Of a DNA stretch of 64,000 bases, positions 24,984-33,600 are shown piece by piece (position 1 is the stretch's first letter; each line of letters starts with the position of its first letter). A program made the translations under genes and the position numbers. This DNA is from SIG673 sp045638685 (GTDB taxonomy: Bacteria; Bacillota; Clostridia; Oscillospirales; CAG-272). The stretch spans positions 140,935-204,934 of the forward strand of contig JAZUBT010000007.1 of the NCBI GenBank assembly GCA_045638685.1, read 5' to 3'. The notes under the pieces are model-generated. The model searched no databases. It saw nothing but the letters and a program-made list of their open reading frames with translations, and was not told where the DNA came from.

Positions 24984-26564
24984 TTAAGACGTTGGCTCTG
25001 CCCCGAACTCCGTTACCGTAACGGAAATCGTTTTATAATCGTTAATGCTGTAACGATATACGTAAAAAATAAGCTCATCTCCGATTTTCAGCGTCTTTAA
25101 CTTTTTAGAATTTAAAAATTCGTTAAGTGCATCTCCGCTGTATTCAACTCCGTTTACGGTTAATTTCTGTATTAAATCGTCAAGGTTAAGTCCGGTCGCC
25201 TCCGCATCGGAGCCAACGGAAATCTCTGTTATCCACCAACCCGTAACGAGGTACGGGGGTATAATTTCGGTTTTGTAGGTTACCTCTATCCCAAGGTTGG
25301 CTCTGCCTTTGACAAAGCCGTAATCTATAAGATCCTCTATTATAGGCTTTGCGGTATCTATCGGAATAGCAAATCCGATCCCCTCTATTTCCTCGGAAAC
25401 GAATTTAGCGTTAACTATGCCGACGAGCTGTCCACTCATATTGAACATTCCTCCGCCTGAATTTCCGCCGTTTATCGCCGCGTTGGTTTGGAGCAGCGAC
25501 ATTGCGTATCCGTCTATGGACAGAGTTCTGTTTTTCGCCGATATTATACCGTTTGTAGCGGAACCGCCGAGAGTACCAAGCGGGTTACCTATTATAAGAA
25601 TCTCCTCGGCAACCCGAAGGTCAGCGGATTTTCCGACTGTCGCTACTTTAAGGTTGGAAGCAAAAATTTCAAGTACCGCCAAATCGGTGTTTTCGTCCCT
25701 GCCTATAAGAGTTGCATCGTAAACCGTACTGTTTGACAGCGTAACCTTTATATTTGTTCCACCCTCGACAACGTGGTTATTTGTTACTATATAATATCCG
25801 TCGTTATTACTTTCATCCTTTGAAATAATGACACCGGAGCCTGAACCTATGGACGATTTTATAGCAACAACAGTGCTTTCCGTAAGCTGATAAACATCAG
25901 AATATTTATAGTGCTCATCTGCGGGTACCTGTTCAAGCGTAAAGCCGCCGTTCTGTGAGCCGCCCGACTGACCGCCTCCGCCTTGCCCTCCACCGCTCTG
26001 CTGACCGGACTGCGGAAGAGTGTTTCCAATTTCGTCAAGCATATGGTTAAAAAGCTGAAATCCAACGATAAAGGCTGATACTGCTAACACAAGCGCTATC
26101 GCGCCGATAACACCGAAGAAAACCGCTCTCTTTTTATCCTTAGGTTTCTGCGGCAAACTACCCGAATAACTGTTTTGTCGGTAGTTTTGACCGTAGGAGC
26201 CGTTATAATTACCGAAATAGCTTCCGCCGTACATTCTTCCGTCATCGGGGTAAACTCCGTTTTCCGAGCTACCGTTTTTCTTTCTCTCTGCCTCGTAGCT
26301 TTCCCAGCTTCCGGGCATCGTGCCGTATTCAAGCTCTCCGTCTTCCTCGTTTTTAGTTTCAGAAGATTTTGTCTCCATGCTACTACCAAGCGACGAAATT
26401 TCATTCTTATCAGTATAACAAGCACCGTTTTCAATAATTTCCGTTTCGTTTGTCTCCGATTTCGAGAAGGCAAGGCTGTCCAGTTCGTCTAACGTCTCAT
26501 TTTTATTTACTTCGATTTCGGAAACAAGGGTGTTTTCCTGTAAACCTTCCTTGTTTTCTTCCAT
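24984..26564 (-). CDS. htrA: HtrA/DegP-type membrane serine protease with PDZ domain
   Basis: Surface quality-control protease, anchored by one TM helix (about residues 151-173 counted from a GTG at 26,573). The acidic/Gly-Tyr-rich cytoplasmic N-terminus is about 150 residues. After a GGGQ linker comes a trypsin-like domain with the triad His267 (TNNHVV), Asp297 (ENTDLAVL) and Ser372 (GGNSGGG), then a C-terminal PDZ domain. I choose the ATG at 26,564 because AAGGGA lies ten bases before it; the GTG three codons earlier is too close to that site. Single gene. Confidence 0.93.
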   Translation of the reverse strand: MEENKEGLQENTLVSEIEVNKNETLDELDSLAFSKSETNETEIIENGACYTDKNEISSLGSSMETKSSETKNEEDGELEYGTMPGSWESYEAERKKNGSSENGVYPDDGRMYGGSYFGNYNGSYGQNYRQNSYSGSLPQKPKDKKRAVFFGVIGAIALVLAVSAFIVGFQLFNHMLDEIGNTLPQSGQQSGGGQGGGGQSGGSQNGGFTLEQVPADEHYKYSDVYQLTESTVVAIKSSIGSGSGVIISKDESNNDGYYIVTNNHVVEGGTNIKVTLSNSTVYDATLIGRDENTDLAVLEIFASNLKVATVGKSADLRVAEEILIIGNPLGTLGGSATNGIISAKNRTLSIDGYAMSLLQTNAAINGGNSGGGMFNMSGQLVGIVNAKFVSEEIEGIGFAIPIDTAKPIIEDLIDYGFVKGRANLGIEVTYKTEIIPPYLVTGWWITEISVGSDAEATGLNLDDLIQKLTVNGVEYSGDALNEFLNSKKLKTLKIGDELIFYVYRYSINDYKTISVTVTEFGAEPTS

Positions 26565-26573
26565 TTTATTCAC

Positions 26574-26879
26574 TTCCCTTTCCGATTTATCATTTTAGCT
26601 TTTTTACTAAAGAGGCGCCAAAGAAAAAGGTTAATTCCCATTGCTTATTTTAATTTATTATAACGCTTTTCTTTTACGCAAGGTTAAAAAACTTAAAAAA
26701 TAATCTTAAATTTTTAACATCAATTTTTTTAACAAAGATTTTTTGCCTCGCCTATTGACTTTTTTTTGAAAATATGATATACTACTTAGCGTTGCAGTTG
26801 AAAATTGAAGGTTTCATTTTTTTAAGTTTTTACGCGGGTGTGTGCGGGTAAATTCCGCGTAGCACTCTCATATTCATTC
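26574..26879. other. AT-rich gap holding the htrA and tRNA-Leu promoters
   Basis: Very AT-rich left part (htrA promoter region) and a clear tRNA-Leu promoter at 26,755-26,783. No gene seen. Confidence 0.6.
26755..26783 (+). promoter_or_regulatory. Promoter for tRNA-Leu
   Basis: TTGACT (26,755-26,760), 17-base spacer, TATACT (26,778-26,783). The precursor leader would be about 90 bases. Confidence 0.7.
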
Positions 26880-26966
26880 GCGGGTGTGGCGGAATTGGCA
26901 GACGCGCTAGATTCAGGTTCTAGTGGGGGCAACTTCGTGCAGGTTCAAGTCCTGTTACCCGCACCA
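26880..26966 (+). tRNA. tRNA-Leu(CAG), target of integration
   Basis: An 87-base type II tRNA with encoded CCA: acceptor GCGGGTG/TACCCGC, anticodon stem CTAGA/TCTAG with loop TTCAGGT (CAG), long variable arm, T-arm AGGTTCAAGTCCT. Its last 17 bases recur at 37,719-37,735, so this copy was restored by the integrated element. Confidence 0.95.
26950..26966 (+). repeat. attL: 3' end of tRNA-Leu
   Basis: TCCTGTTACCCGCACCA, identical to 37,719-37,735. Marks the left junction of the integrative element. Confidence 0.85.
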
Positions 26967-26970
26967 CCAA

Positions 26971-27009
26971 AAGCCTAAATTGAACCTTGTGTTTGATTTA
27001 GGTTTTTTG
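26971..27009 (+). terminator. Hairpin with T-tract just after tRNA-Leu
   Basis: CCTAAAT/ATTTAGG followed by TTTTTTG. If the element inserted here, this terminator is element-borne and replaces the native one now at 37,740. Confidence 0.65.
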
Positions 27010-27105
27010 TTTTCTTAGCCGCATTTCGTTGTGTCATAAAGGCTTACCTTTGCTTTATAAAGCTTCTTTTAGCGTTGGGTATTTTTCGTATACCAATGCT
27101 TTTTT

Positions 27106-27266
27106 GTTGCCTTAAACGGCGTTTTATGCCGCGAAAGACTCTTGATACGAGCGCGGAGTGTGATAGGCTATCTCACGCCAAAAGGCAACAAGAAAGCCCC
27201 TACGGGGCTGTCGTGTTGGCTCTTAATTGCCAAACATCACGCTCCGCAGAGGCTTGTGTCAAGAGT
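27106..27266. repeat. Large nested inverted repeat next to the serine recombinase
   Basis: Long-range stems: ACTCTTGA (27,138-27,145) with TCAAGAGT (27,259-27,266); GCGGAGTGTGAT (27,153-27,164) with ATCACGCTCCGC (27,236-27,247, one mismatch). GTTGCCTT (27,106-27,113) and AAGGCAAC (27,182-27,189) also pair. A small GCCCC/GGGGC hairpin and TTGGC/GCCAA lie inside. It could be a recombination-arm region or a structured RNA. Confidence 0.6.
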
Positions 27267-27289
27267 TCCGTGGAATAAATGCCGTTACA

Positions 27290-28768
27290 TTAACTAACGT
27301 GCATTTCTATCGCTATTGTTTTTGAAGCATATAACCATACAAATCCTTTGTAAAAAGAAAAGCCCTGACTTTTGTCAGGACCGTTATTTATCGGGCTGTT
27401 AAAGTAGATGTCGATCTTATCGTTGTAAAGAACTATTTCTTTAACCAATAAGTTTATAGCCATTTCTATTTCACCTTTTAATGCTTCTTTGTAGTATTCT
27501 CGAATAATACTTTCCGGAAGCTTTACGGCGGATTTGCTTTTCTCTATAATTAATTGCCGCTCTAACTCCTCTTGCTGTGTTTCAAGCTCATGTAAACGTT
27601 TATTTGTGGTCTTGGATACTATACCTTCTTCAATAGCCGACATAATGTTTTCAAGTGCTTTATCGACCTTTGCTTTTTCTTTTTTTAGTGTGTTGACTAT
27701 AGGATTATCCGTACAATAGCTGTCCTGCAATTTAAGTAGACTTTTGACCACTCCGTTAAGCGTTTCAGGTTTTGAAAGCTCTTCAATTATTTTAGTTACA
27801 ATAGCTTCCTCTAAAGCTTCCTTTCCAATAACGCCTTGCTTACATCCGTTGTGATACGATTTTATTCCGAGACATTTATAATAACGCTTAACCTCTCCGT
27901 TTCTTGCCGTACCGGTCTCCGCACTTATAGGGTGTCCACAATAACCGCATCTCATTTTATGTCTGAACAGATATACCGTTTTTACGCTGCGTTTACCAAA
28001 CTTATTCTGTTCCACCTTTTTTCTCACGGTTTCGTAGGTGTCGGAAGGCACTATCTGAGGATACATATTGTCCACCTTTTCGTCTCCGTGATAATATACC
28101 CCCGAATACTTTTCATTTTTAAGTATGCCGTATATCGTATTTTTAGCAAACGGCTTTCCGTTATTTTTTATTCCTCTTAAAGTCAAAGCATTTATAATAT
28201 CCCTAACGTATACCCCAGCGGAATACTGCTCAAATATGAACCTTACCGTCTCGGCTTTTTCCTCATCTATAACGAGCTTTTTTCCTTCGAGCTTGTAACC
28301 GTACAGTATAGCTCCTCCTTGATAATAGCCTTTGATTCTGTTTTCACGCATACCGCGTTTAACCTTTTGGGAGAGATCTGCGGAATAATACTGCCCTATA
28401 CCTTCAATTAAGCTTTCAAGTATTACCCCCTCGGGCGTATCGGGTATATTCTCCATAGCGGACAATACCTTGACTCCGTTTTTTCTCAGCGTATTTTTGT
28501 GAATAGTGGCTTCGTACTTGTTGCGTGAAAATCTGTCGAGCTTATATACGAGTACGTAGTTCCATTCCTTTCTTGCACTGTCCCTTATCATACGCTGGAA
28601 ATCGGGACGCATATCGTTTGTTCCCGTCATAGCTCTGTCAACGTAGGTGGAAAGAATAAGAATGCCGTTTGTCTTTGCATATTCTTCACATACTCTGAGC
28701 TGACCTTCAATGGATTGTTCTGTTTGTGCATCGCTTGAATAACGTGCATAGATTACTGCTGTTTTCAA
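27290..28768 (-). CDS. Large serine recombinase (site-specific integrase)
   Basis: 492 residues. The N-terminal resolvase domain (VIYARYSSD, Ser11 the likely nucleophile; DRAMTGTNDMRPDFQRM) is followed by a recombinase domain (GYKLEGKKLVIDEEKAETVRFIFEQYSAG), a zinc ribbon (RCGYCGHPI ... KCLG...GCKQ, about 272-307), and a C-terminal coiled coil (VDKALENIMSAIEEGIV). Such enzymes integrate and excise phages and conjugative elements. The start is a TTG at 28,768 preceded by AGGGGACT. Length and motifs look intact. Its own attachment sites were not identified. Confidence 0.93.
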   Translation of the reverse strand: MKTAVIYARYSSDAQTEQSIEGQLRVCEEYAKTNGILILSTYVDRAMTGTNDMRPDFQRMIRDSARKEWNYVLVYKLDRFSRNKYEATIHKNTLRKNGVKVLSAMENIPDTPEGVILESLIEGIGQYYSADLSQKVKRGMRENRIKGYYQGGAILYGYKLEGKKLVIDEEKAETVRFIFEQYSAGVYVRDIINALTLRGIKNNGKPFAKNTIYGILKNEKYSGVYYHGDEKVDNMYPQIVPSDTYETVRKKVEQNKFGKRSVKTVYLFRHKMRCGYCGHPISAETGTARNGEVKRYYKCLGIKSYHNGCKQGVIGKEALEEAIVTKIIEELSKPETLNGVVKSLLKLQDSYCTDNPIVNTLKKEKAKVDKALENIMSAIEEGIVSKTTNKRLHELETQQEELERQLIIEKSKSAVKLPESIIREYYKEALKGEIEMAINLLVKEIVLYNDKIDIYFNSPINNGPDKSQGFSFYKGFVWLYASKTIAIEMHVS

Positions 28769-28841
28769 TTTTTAGTCCCCTTTTCTTTTTGTTGAAATTT
28801 GTCTTTCGACGGGAGCGAAGAAAACGGAAATACCGAGAGAG

Positions 28842-28927
28842 GTCAAGGGAATAGGTGAAAATAATACGTTTTTGTTATTTGTTTTTCGGTTCTCCGTATT
28901 ATTTTCACCCCCTTGACATCGACGGTG
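28842..28927. repeat. 23-bp inverted repeat upstream of the serine recombinase
   Basis: The left arm (28,842-28,868) and right arm (28,905-28,927) match except for four extra bases on the left; both start GTCAAGGG and end GGTGAAAATAATACG read inward. Weaker pairing continues outward (CTTTCG on both sides). It sits between the small upstream gene and the recombinase. Confidence 0.7.
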
Positions 28928-29007
28928 TTTTCGTTTAAGCTCCAAAAGGACGAAAGATAAATTGATATATGTTTAAGTTCTACGGTTTTCCCAATTAGCG
29001 TGCGTAA

Positions 29008-29151
29008 TTATGCTTTTTCTCTTCCTTCACGTTCCCTTTTGTGGGTATCAAGAATCCGCACTAGCATAGCAACGTAGAACGTTCTTTTTTCATTATCGCT
29101 TAATCCTTCCGGGGGAGCAACACCGTGTGTGATGATTTCTTTTTTCTCCAT
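29008..29151 (-). CDS. Small protein upstream of the serine recombinase (47 aa)
   Basis: 47 codons, MEKKEIITHGVAPPEGLS... ending REGREKA. The ribosome site AAGGAGGAAATCT is among the best in the window, and the basic helical C-terminal half looks like a real small protein. I do not recognise a named family. Its position just upstream of a recombinase recalls small recombination-directionality or transcription-control proteins, but that is context only. Confidence 0.6.
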   Translation of the reverse strand: MEKKEIITHGVAPPEGLSDNEKRTFYVAMLVRILDTHKREREGREKA

Positions 29152-29481
29152 AGATTTCCTCCTTTTTTCCGTATTTACGTATCAAACGGACGTGGCCACT
29201 TATCCGCTTTAATAACAGGTTAGCAGATACCTTAGACAAAAACAAGAATTCTGTATTCCTTCTTTTCTACCACTGATGGAAACTTTTTTCACTGTGTTTC
29301 CTCATTTTTGACTTAAGTCTTACAAAGCTATCTGCTACCTACTTTATGGTAACAAAAAAGTTCCCTTAAGTAAAGAGAACTTTTGGAGGTAAAATGGGGA
29401 AAAGTGTAGGTAAAATGTAAGCCTAGAGAGAACAAAAAGAGAACTAATGTAGGGTAAAAAACGAACTTATCCAAAAGAAAC

Positions 29482-29542
29482 GCCGAGCGTTATTGCGGAA
29501 TGTTGTGCAAACGGTTTAGTGCACAACTCCGCATCGCTCGGC
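29482..29542. repeat. Strong hairpin with GCCGAGCG/CGCTCGGC base
   Basis: The stem GCCGAGCG...TGCGGA...TTGTGC pairs with GCACAA...TCCGCA...CGCTCGGC. It is followed by sequence without a clean T-tract. Confidence 0.7.
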
Positions 29543-29573
29543 TTTGGATTTATTTTTTCAGTTTAGTTTATCT

Positions 29574-29677
29574 TGGCGTGTGCTTGTCTGGCGGAGCAGC
29601 GGGGCTCCCCGAAACGAGCGAAGCGAGTTTTGGGGGCTAGCTAGCGTAGCCACTTGTATCAAGACAAGCACACGCCA
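29574..29677. repeat. 104-base foldback with 15-bp perfect arms
   Basis: TGGCGTGTGCTTGTC (29,574-29,588) and GACAAGCACACGCCA (29,663-29,677). Inside is a second stem CCCCGAAAC...GTTTTGGGG around GAGCGAAGCGA. The right arm with its flank (29,653-29,676) recurs at 37,276-37,299. Confidence 0.75.
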
Positions 29678-29720
29678 GGATCTCAAATGGGTTAAAATAG
29701 GTGAGTAAATAAATATAATA

Positions 29721-29771
29721 AAAAAGCGAAACACTTCCCTCCGAAAATTAAAGGGTTGTGTCTCGCTTTTT
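29721..29771. terminator. Terminator downstream of the lipoprotein operon
   Basis: AAAAAGCGAaACAC (29,721-29,734) pairs with GTGTcTCGCTTTTT (29,758-29,771); A- and T-tracts allow use on either strand. Confidence 0.75.
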
Positions 29772-29942
29772 ATATATTTTTTCTTTGGTATCTTATTTGC
29801 ACATACAATTGCAAGTATAGTGTATGTACCTATATGCAATACCAAGAAACCTTCCTATAAAATTAAATTATGCTACGATTACATTATTAGAAATTCTAAA
29901 CACTGTTATTTTGCTTTCCGAATTATCATAGCTTTTTACTAT

Positions 29943-30593
29943 TTAGCTTTTAAACTCATATATGGTTGTTACATTTGAATTTGCGGTTTGATATGTGATG
30001 GTTATTTTAGTTAATACTGTTTCCGAATACTCAATATTAATCTTCATGTTTTGCACATTTACTTCTGAACCGTAAAATTCAGAAGGTGATATAACATCCG
30101 CTAACAACGAATTATCTTGTATAACAACATTCTTGAAATTACTTTCATGGAAATTAAAGCTGCCCTTTAATTCATCATAGGAGGGAAGTGAAACCGCTTC
30201 ACCATTAAACTTTCCAACCTTTCCGTTCTCAATGGTTGCAGAACCAGTCAAAGTTACCTTGTAATCCGGGGAAATATTTTCAATATTTCCATCACTGGGA
30301 AATAAATTCAATTGCTCAACAGAATATATAATCTCAGAATTGGTCAAAGTATACACCGCATTTAACTCAACCCCTCCGGTAACTGTGGAGACATTAAGTT
30401 TAACTTTGCTATAACTTTTACTTACCAATTCATTGAGGATATCATACGTTGTTTTTTCAGTTCCAGGAGTGGGAGCTGATTGATCGGAATTTGAGCCGCT
30501 ATCTTTATTATGATTATCTCCTTTATCATCACAAGCAATAAAGGTCATTAGAATTGTAAGAACTAGAAAGATAGAAATAATAATTTTTTTCAT
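29943..30593 (-). CDS. Lipoprotein of unknown function
   Basis: 216 residues. The signal peptide MKKIIISIFLVLTILMTFIAC ends in a lipobox, so Cys21 would carry the lipid anchor. A Ser/Asn/Asp-rich linker (about 22-45) precedes a beta-rich domain with no recognised family. It begins 12 bases after the stop of the giant surface protein and is the last gene of the cargo operon. Surface location is well supported; function unknown. Confidence 0.75.
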   Translation of the reverse strand: MKKIIISIFLVLTILMTFIACDDKGDNHNKDSGSNSDQSAPTPGTEKTTYDILNELVSKSYSKVKLNVSTVTGGVELNAVYTLTNSEIIYSVEQLNLFPSDGNIENISPDYKVTLTGSATIENGKVGKFNGEAVSLPSYDELKGSFNFHESNFKNVVIQDNSLLADVISPSEFYGSEVNVQNMKINIEYSETVLTKITITYQTANSNVTTIYEFKS

Positions 30594-30605
30594 TAGTGTC
30601 CCCCC

Positions 30606-33600
30606 TTATACAAAGAACTTTTTCTTAAGCAAGAACCACAAAGCTGCTAAGAAAGTAAAGCTTGTTGTAGCAATGGGAGCAAAAGCTATCTCAGTTGCGT
30701 TTACTTGTTCGTTATTAATAACCTTTGCCTCCGCATTATATGCCTCAATGCTTACAAGTAATTTTTGATAAGACTCTTCTACTTCTTGCTTTTCTTCCTC
30801 GTTGAATGTGTTATAAATTTGAATTGCTTCATAAATCTTTCCATATAACTCTTCGGATACCGCGCCGTCAACAAGTGCTGTAACCTTTTCGTTGAACACA
30901 CCAAGATTTTTGTTTATAGAAATATAGGTTGCCATATATGTTTCATTACCATCGCAAGCAACAATTTCTTTATCCCAACCGCTAAAGGTGTAGATATAGG
31001 TATCGTCCTCTGCCCTAGTCGGTATTCCGGGAGCAGTTATCTCATCGCCATAATGATAGGTTTGTGTGCTGAGAACAGTTCCATCATAATCTTTGAATAC
31101 TACCGTATAGTCAATAAACGTAGGAGTATAAGTTGCAGTATAGGTTGCATTAGCCACGCAATCAACTATTTCCCTATCCCAACCATTGAAGGTGTAGGTG
31201 TATGTGTTATCCGCTACTCTTGTAGGATCGGAAGGAGCAACAACTTCGTCACCGTAGTGGTATGTTTTACTACTTAGCGTATTGCCGTTATGATCCTTGA
31301 ATACAACAGTATACTCGATATATTCGGAATTGTAAACTGCCGTATATTCCTTGTTACCGTTGCAAGAAGTAGAGATATTACCCCAATCCTTGAAAGTGTA
31401 GGTGTAGGTTTCATCGCTCGCTCTTACGGGATCTGCCGGAATGGTGATAGTATCACCGAAATGATATGTCTTTCTGCTTATAACAGAACCATCGTAATCC
31501 TTGAATACAACGGTGTAATTGATGAAGGTAGATTCATACTGTGCTGTGAAGGATGCGTTACCCGTACAAGTTCCGAGAGGCTTATTCCAAGACAGGAATG
31601 TGTAGGTATAAGTTTCGTCGCTATCTCTTTCGGGATCGGCAATAGCCGTGATTGTATCGCCGTAATGATACTTAACCGTTTGAATAACGCTACCATCCCA
31701 ATCAAGGAACTTGATATTGTACTCAATGTATGTAGCTTCATAAACCGCCGTATATTCAGCATCTCCAACACAGTTTTCTGCAACCGTCTTACCCCAGTTC
31801 TTAAAGGTGTAAGTATAGACGTTATCCGCATTGCGTGTCGGATTTTCAGGCACGACAACTTCAGCGCCAAAATAATAGGTTTCGCTGCTGATGATGTTTC
31901 CATTCCAATCCTTGAACACTACCGTGTATTCCACTTTGGTAGGATTAAATGTTGCCGTGTAAGTTTTGTTACCCAAGCAAGCAGTTACCTCGCTATCCCA
32001 GCCTGCAAAGCCATATGTGTAGCTTTCATCTGCAGGCTTGGTTGGCGTTTCGGGAACAACAACGGTATCGCCGTAATGATAGGTTTTAGAGCTCAAAAGG
32101 CTACCATCTTCATTCTTGAATGTAACAGTATAATTAATATACGTTGCATTATAAAGAGCAGTATAGGTTGTGTTGCCTTTGCAATTAACAACCGTCTTAT
32201 CCCAACCCATAAATGCATAAGTGTAAGTAGTATCCGCGGCTCTTGTGGGATCGCTCGGCTTTGTAACGCTCTGACCATAATGATATACGTTACTGCTAAT
32301 TACATCGCCGTTCCAATTCTTAAATACTACTGTATATTTAATATAAACAGGTGTATAGGTTGCCGTGTATATCTTATTTCCGTTACAAGCAACTACTTCA
32401 CTATCCCAACCTGCAAAAGTGTAGGTATAAGTGTTATTAGCTACCTTGGACGGTGTTGAAGGAGCAACAACGTTTTCTCCGTAATGATAGGTTTTAGAAC
32501 TCAAAAGGCTACCATCTTCATTCTTGAATGTAACAGTATAATTAATATACGTTGCATTATAAGTTGCGATATAGGTAGCATCACCTTTGCAATTAACAAC
32601 CGTCTTATCCCATCCTTTGAAGGTATAGGTATAAGTGTTGTCAGCTGCCTTGGTAGGAGCTTCGGGAGCAGTTATCGCATCTCCGTAGTGATAGGTATTA
32701 GTACTTATTATACTGTTATCCCAATCTTTAAATGTGATAGTATAATCTATATAGTCGATTAAATAGGTAGCAATATATACTTTATCACCATCGCAGACAG
32801 TGATATTTTTATCCCATCCATTAAAGACATATTGTCCAATATTATCGGTTGGTTTGGTGGGGGGGGCAGGGATTTCTATATTCTCTCCATATTTATAGTT
32901 TTTAGAACTTATAGTTTGGTTGTTCCAATTCTTGAACTCTACTTTGTAATATTTGTAGCTTGTTGAATAGGTTGCAATGTAAACCTTATCCCCCTCGCAG
33001 GTTCCAACCGGACTGTCCCAACCAGCAAAAATATAATCACCAATTTTATCAGAAGGCTTTGTCGGCGAAATAGTAGGAGGCACAATAACATCGCCATAAT
33101 GATAGTCATCTTTTGTTAAAACAATAGAATTATCCCAGTTTTTAAAGATTATCGTATAATTTTTATGTGTCGATTTATAAACAGCCGTATAAATTTTATC
33201 TCCGTCGCACTCTACAATTTCCTTGTCCCAGCCAATAAACTCATATGTGTATGTATTGTCCTCGTCTCTCGTTGGATCGTTTGGAACAGATATTGCATCA
33301 CCGATATAATAATATGTGCTGCTTAAAATTGTTCCATCATAATCTTTAAACACTATCAAGGGTAAATATTCTTTACAATTTTCACACTGATTATTAACAT
33401 AATTATGACCTATTGCAGGAATTTCGGTAATGTTTTTTTGTGCGCCACAAATTTTACAATGAATTGATTTTGAACCCGCTGTTAAACAAGTAGGGTTAAT
33501 ATCAACAAAAAAATCATCTTCCCATTCATGTGTATGTACTGTGACATCAGGCTCAAATTCAAAAATGCCAGCGGATGCATATTTATCGTTAGTACCTGCA

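Larger units (their letters stand above)
26967..27289. other. 323-base left arm of the element, no gene
   Basis: Apart from the terminator, it holds a long folded block at 27,106-27,266 (listed separately). No coding signal. Confidence 0.6.
29152..29942. other. 790-base non-coding stretch of hairpins in the element
   Basis: No convincing gene. From left: an inverted repeat with arms 29,217-29,229 and 29,329-29,340 (AGGTTAGCAGATA type), a GTTC/GAAC hairpin with T-tract at 29,356-29,384, then two strong hairpins and a terminator (listed separately). Confidence 0.65.

Noticed and set aside
29558..29845. 95-codon minus-strand frame in the element
   Set aside because: Runs through foldback DNA and a terminator; no ribosome site.
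31290..32459. 389-codon plus-strand frame
   Set aside because: Periodic antisense reading of the InlB repeats; repeats force an open frame.
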